Shown piece by piece: positions 58,036 through 64,000 of a stretch of DNA of 64,000 bases. Origin of the DNA: Tanytarsus gracilentus (lineage: Eukaryota; Arthropoda; Insecta; Diptera; Chironomidae). A program made the position numbers and the translations under genes. Location: assembly GCA_038502055.1 (NCBI GenBank), contig JAXRKN010000044.1, forward strand, positions 7,820,501 to 7,884,500, in the 5' to 3' direction. The notes under the pieces are model-generated. The model was not told the DNA's origin, did not search any database, and saw only the letters and a program-made list of their open reading frames with translations. Numbering within the stretch: the first letter of the stretch is position 1; each line of letters opens with the position of its first letter.

Positions 58036-61000
58036 ATAATTGAAGAACCTTAAAAAAATAACATGTAAAGTTTTCAAGTACGACAATTGAAATTTATTTA
58101 AAAAAATTTTAAGGTCGTTTTAAATAAAATGATTCAGAATATTTTTATGTAGAAAAACTCCATCCAGATCCTAAGGATTTGGTTTAATGAAACTTGACAA
58201 TGCTGAAAAACGTTCTGATTGTGATGTGATTTGTAACCTTAAACTTTTATTCAGTAAATTTTATGGGAGACAAATAAAAATTGGGCTCTTTTCAAAAAAG
58301 GTGTCGCATCTTCGTATTCTCAAATTTCATGAAAAGAACAAACTATTTATCATGATCAGTATCTAGACATTCTCTTGACTTCTCTCTCGGTCCCATAAAC
58401 TTTAAATTTTCTACCTACGTCGTTAACAATCTTGATTCCTTACCCCGGAGAATGCGTTTTATCATCTCACTCGTGATCGCAGGGAGAGACACCACACATA
58501 CACCACAGCCAAAAAAAATAATAATAATTTTTCTCTTCTTCTTATCGCTTCTTTTCTCTCCATGCTTTGTGAATCAAGATGCCTAAAATAAATAAGGAAT
58601 GACTTGAGAAAAACATACAAAATATTAAATTCATTGTGCCTCATGTCAAAACATTTTGAAACGATAATTATTTTTCTCTCTCGTTTTCTTTTATTGGACC
58701 TTAAATTCTACGACGCTAACCATCGACGCTCGTTAAAGAAAGACCTCTTGAATATGGAACGAGTATAATAAAGAGTTCGTAGACACTTCGAACACTTTTT
58801 TCTTTAAATCAATCTCAATTGACGTTGAAGGTATAAATTATTAAAAAGGGGTCAAAGACTTAGGATTTAAAAATTTAATCTTATAGAATTTATTTTTTGC
58901 TGCAAATAAAAAAATTGATATGAGCGAAAAAAAATTAGGATTTAAAATTATATTTTTTTTAATATGATTTTTCTACTTCAAAAATAGGAACGACTTCTTT
59001 ACATAAGAGACTACACACAGCTTTTGTAATAAAGTACGGAATTTTTCTCTTTTCATATTTGAAAAATGTCTAGTACATAATTTCATCTCCATTGCGATCA
59101 GAAGGCAACGAGAGTAGAAATTACAATTCTGATTCTCGAACTACATTAGTGACATTTTTAATAGAATTTTTCCCCTCTGACACAAAATTTCTCAATAAAA
59201 ATGATTATATTGAAAAGTTTTATTTATTTCTCAACTTGGAAATTGATGTTGGATGGAAAAAATCTTCAAGTTGCTCGCGTATCTAGCAACAACCAGCAAA
59301 ATAGTATCACCATAGTTGTTTGAGAGATACGTACCATAAAAAAATTATGAGAAAATTTATTATGGCAATTTCCATTTCATTCGACACTCAACCGCGCTGG
59401 TTTCATTTCATAACTTTTTTCTTGTCTATCTGATGTTCATTATGAAGGCAAAAAAAACGTAGAAATATAAAGATGGAAACAACAACGATATAATAAGAGT
59501 GAGAAGTTTGATATAAAAACGCTAATTAATTGGATTGTTGTGAGTCACGCGCGGATAAAATTGCTTAAGAAATAAAAAAGTAATTTATTTTAATTTTTTT
59601 AATGAAGTCATCTGAGTAAGGTAAAAGTGTGGGTGGATTACACGAGTTTTTACTCCAATAAAATCTTAACATTACCCGCTCAACTCAACCACTGTCAACA
59701 CTTTTTTTAAAAACTTTAAAAGTCAATTCATATAAATCTAAAAATTAACTTCGCAATCAACTCCTTGTTCATTATCCTTTTAAACGTTAAATTCAAAGTA
59801 ATTTCATGTTATGCAGCACGCTTATTAAATTCGATCAAAAAACTTCCACGCCTCTCGTTCTTATTCAATTTAAACGAACTCTTATTGTACCTTTTTCTCT
59901 CTTCCTCTCGAACGTAAACACTGCCACACACCTGTGCATGTTCAACTTCCTAATCACTCACTGAGAAGATAAAAAAAATTGTATTCGACACACTCCATTA
60001 AGGCAGGGTAAAAACGGCGCGGCATTTGCATTCATCTAAATTCAATTTATTCCAGGAGTCCAAAATAAATGAAATTTAAATTTTTTTCCGCTGTTGCATT
60101 TTCGCAGTCGAGGGAAAATTTTACCTGTGTGTGGTATTAAGCAAATTGGATGTCGAGAGTAATGAGACATGGTAGAAAGTATTAAAATATAATATACATG
60201 CAATTTCAATTATTTTCACAGGGCTCACTCTCGACGTATCTTAATGGCAGCTCGTGTATTTAAGCCTTTAATGCCTCGTGCACAAGAATTTTGAATGAGT
60301 ATTAGATGATGTTGATGACAGGGCGCTGTGAGAGCTAAGATGAAGGAATTTAAAGAGAGGGTGAGATTTATTTTGGACAAAAAAGGGGTGAGACACTTGG
60401 TTCATAAAAGTATTTCCAAAAAATTAAATAAATCTCAAATTTGCTATAAATATTGAATTTTTTAATTTTATCCTAAGTTGCGCACCCTTAGTGAATCATG
60501 AATGATTTGCGTGCGATTTTCATTTGAATATCTCATTTTCTTGGTGAGAATTATAACAGCTTGCAGGCTTATGGAAAACACGTCTGCCATGCTGTTTCTA
60601 AATGTTTTTTCCTTGCAGAGAAGACAAAACAGCAAAATCTTTTATGGAAATTTTCATAATCCCACAACATTAATTTTCATTGAAACATCTTTTGATACCG
60701 TAAGAATACAAGAATGTTTAATTAGTCGTCTAATTAAAATAAAGTGCAAGATTAAATGCTCAGCAAATGAATAAAAGAAATCCACTAAGAATATTTTCTT
60801 ATCACCAAAAAACCTCCCCTGTCGTTCTCACCGAATTACCTGGAAATTTTTTGGTGTATATCAAGGTAAAAAAAATATGAGCGAACCGTGATGAGAACCG
60901 TCGTGCCAAAAACGAAGAAAAATTAAAAGATGCAGCATCCAGAAGTAGACAAAAGCATGTTTTCGTGCATCGCGATTGAAGCGACTTTTTTAATGTTTGG

Positions 61001-64000
61001 TCGTGACTGCAACAAAATGTTCTTCTTTTATATTTATTTACTTTTTTCCGAGCTCTTTAGAAACATGAAATGGCAATGACATGGAGCGAAAACGGCTCAA
61101 AAACTCAAAACGTGCTGTTAACAGGAGCTACTTATGGTGTTGTGGTACAGTGAAGTCTGTGGATAGTGGACAGTTGTATTTTTAAAATTTTACTAATTAA
61201 TTGTAAATTTTAGTGCAGAGATTTTTTAAACGTTTTTGAAGATAAATTAAATTCTTTCCTGTAAATCTTTTAAATTTTCCTGGATTTTTAAACTTGGTCA
61301 TCAATTTTTTTTAAGTAATTTTTAAATTTTTCCTGGATATTGATTTACTTATTAAATTATAAAACTCAAACTTTACCGATCTTATGCTAAACTGTCCCTT
61401 CATTTCCATCCCATCACAGCAACACAACAATAATTTTTTTGGGTAATGGCAACATTTTTTTTAAATGTGACAAGGGAAATATTTTCTAGAGAAAAATAAG
61501 CGACGAATAAATTCTAGAATCAAGATTTTTATTTCTTGCCGTATATGAATTGCATATTTTTTTCTCTCCTCAAACTGGCAAGCAAAAAAACTTCTTTTTC
61601 AATCATGTTGAATTATTTGCAATTGAAATTATGCTTCTTCTCTTTATAAGTTCTTCTTGAATAAATCATTTTCTCTTGATTGTACTTGTGGAAGTTGGCT
61701 TGTAGAATGAGTGAGGAGAGGAGCACAAGAAACGTGCATTGTGTTGTTAAGGGAAAACGAGAAGAAATTATCATCATCGTCATGAGAGGCGAAGTGCAGA
61801 GAGCCAAGGCAACAACATCAATTGCAAGTGAAGAAGCAACAAACTGCAAACGAGACGAGATGTATTTTGGCCGTATAAACTTTATGTATATTTGTTTTTT
61901 GCATTCGCTTCCTTTCTCGTGATGAGCGGTGGGACGCTGCGGTAGTAATTGTGATTTTCATGGAACGCTCCAAAAAAATTAGGAAATCTTTTTTAAACTT
62001 TACTAAATTTTCAACATCCAGGAGAGGAATTTTTTTATGAAATAAAAAATTTCAATGTCTCACCCTCAAAATCACAACAATCTTTTCGCTGCCATGATCG
62101 TTAACGTGTATATTGTTAAAAAGAGAGAGAAATTGCCAGATCGATGGAAATTATTAAAATTTTGTGTGTGCATCAACTTATACTCTTCATCTGCTTCCCT
62201 TTAGCATAATATTCAAATCACTCAATGGCCATTGTATTTTAATGCCTTCAAGACTGAAATCTTAAAATGATTTCATTTTGCATTAATTTTCATTCTGATG
62301 GGGAGTAAAAGAGAGAAAGCGAAAAAAAATGCTGATGACAAAAGCGGAAGAAGGTGATGAAGGAAAAAAATATAAAATAAAATCACGAAAAAGGTCAATG
62401 AGCATTTTCTTATTTTCATCCTAATTAGCACGAAAAAGCAAAAAGGGAAAAATTCAAATTAATTAAAAGTAAGGCATGTAAAAATGTCCCGCTCACTCCA
62501 TCAAAAAAAAAGTTGAATTGCACGAAAATGGAGTGAACGCGAGCGGCGAAGAAAGATAGGGAATGGAAATGATGACAAAACGATAATAAGTCACAGCTAA
62601 TTACAAACTTTTCCTACTCCGTTCATCCAACGAGATGTCAGCAGAGTGTGAGGATGGAAATATTTTCTTATTAAGTGCAAATTTCTTTCGCAAGAAGTGC
62701 GAAGTGAGCTGATGAGAAAATGTAATATTATGGTGGATAAATTCAACCATGAGATTAAATGAGAGTCGTGACTCTCAATGCTGAGAAAAAAAAGTAATAT
62801 TCTTGCTACTTTCTTGATTCGATTAATTATCGTGGCAATGTGATTTTAACGGCTGATAAGCAGCTTACGAAAAATATTATTGAGATTAATTAAAAAAATT
62901 CAGAATCCACAAAATAATTTTTTATTATGCATTAAAAATTTTAGCACAACGTCACTTAAAATTAACAAAACTCGAAATTCACTCAGCCATAAACCAACAC
63001 AATAATTTTGCTGCAAATCAGATTGAATAAATTTATTAATTGTTAACACATGATGAACACACATGATTTCCATAATTTCAATGCTGACATTCTCTCTCGG
63101 GTTGCTGATAATTTCTCACATCTTGCAGCAAACATTTAATTTACACATAGAATGAATTATGAAGTTGATGCACATGCAAATTGAATGCAATAATTATTTC
63201 GTCTCACATATTCGCACACAGCGCGATCGTAACCACAATGCAAATGCGCGAATGCAGTATGAAAATGGCAGGAGACACTTCATAAAGTTTAAGAAACGCG
63301 CGCTGTATAATAAAGTGCCACACAGACGTGTCTGACAGTGTCATTTTAAAATAAACGACAAGCGAGCATACAGCGAGCCATATGATAAATTAAGGAAATG
63401 CATGAGCGGTATTAATTTAGAAAAACATAATTTTTAATTCCTCTTTAAGTTTATTGCCGTCAGAATTTATCTACTAATGCAGAAAATTGCCCACAATGCT
63501 GCTCACTGCATTAGGGTTGAGCAATTAATCAAAAATGTACTTTCACTGCAGTGCTGTAGAGAAAAAATGTAAGCAATGGACCGGGCGACTTTTATTGTGC
63601 ATCTTCGCAAACGTGTTCGAACATTTAAGTAGGTTGACAATTTTTGTTGTTGTAGCATTTTTAGAATTTTTTTTGAAATTGTTTTAAAATTAAAAAGTAA
63701 AGTTTTGTTGTAATAACAATTATCACTTGAATATTCTGTTAATCGGAGGTAAAATAAAATAAATTTAAAATTTTCACTAAAATCTTTTTAAAATGAATTA
63801 ATTTGTGTTGTAATAAACTTTTCAGTGAAAGTTTGAAAGAAAAATTTCAAACCTTGCTAACACTAAATTTTTTAATGAATCACCTCTGTTCGTTTCACAC
63901 ATTGTCGTGACTTTCGGCATTAAAGCGCTTAAATTGTGTCATTTAAAAGAAATTTAAGAAAAAAAAGTCTAATGATGCTCAATCACGACTCTAACAATGG
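58036..64000. other. Noncoding region after the DUF1091 array
   Basis: About 6 kb, AT-rich. Open frames of 60-90 codons (for example 59092, 60502, 61680) show no domains, signal peptides or splice partners. No RNA gene or element with terminal repeats was found. It may be upstream or intronic sequence of a gene outside the window. Confidence 0.5.

Overview
The window is AT-rich animal nuclear DNA with protein-coding genes, many short introns (about 45-75 bp, GT-AG) and some long ones. Its gene content points to a dipteran insect, probably a nematoceran (midge- or mosquito-like): a Ddc/amd decarboxylase pair, an insect ionotropic receptor, Drl/RYK, DUF4773 and DUF1091 proteins. The species cannot be named from the sequence alone. 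Gene models were joined by hand from open frames, splice sites and reading-frame continuity.

Layout. (1) 128-1720 (+): a small SNM1A/DCLRE1A-type nuclease with a PIP-box. (2) 1721-3560: intergenic, with a GC-richer dispersed-repeat block. (3) 3570-11320: aromatic amine module. Dopa decarboxylase (+) faces an ionotropic receptor (-) and a DHPAA-synthase/amd-type paralogue (-). The two decarboxylases differ at the residue that decides activity (His192 versus Asn192). (4) 12327-23086: compact housekeeping block: PRP3 (+), a YqaJ-nuclease/zinc-knuckle protein (-), malectin (-), UBE2E (-), WDR12 (+) and ECSIT (-), several tail-to-tail with 60-70 bp between stop codons. (5) 23564-30825: three secreted low-complexity or acidic proteins: Ser/Gln-rich (+), Pro/Gln/His-rich (-), and a DUF4773 protein with an Asp-rich tail encoded by nine exons that are all joined in phase 1 (-). 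(6) 30826-35855: noncoding, holding a 1.34-kb foldback element. (7) 35856-47959: a RYK/Derailed-type receptor (+) with a 10.3-kb first intron. (8) 47960-54482: noncoding, with a second foldback element flanked by a target-site duplication. (9) 54483-58035: four tandem DUF1091 genes with identical exon sizes. (10) 58036-64000: noncoding, nothing recognised.

How parts work together. Ddc makes dopamine and serotonin and feeds cuticle tanning; the amd-type enzyme makes a catechol aldehyde that crosslinks soft cuticle. They are ancient duplicates still close together. The housekeeping genes are unrelated in pathway (splicing, ER glycan binding, ubiquitin transfer, 60S biogenesis, mitochondrial complex I assembly). 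The main unexplained signals are a dispersed 11-bp motif identical to the Pol III B-box (GGTTCGAATCC) in noncoding DNA, two foldback elements built from short self-palindromic words, and the tandem DUF1091 array.
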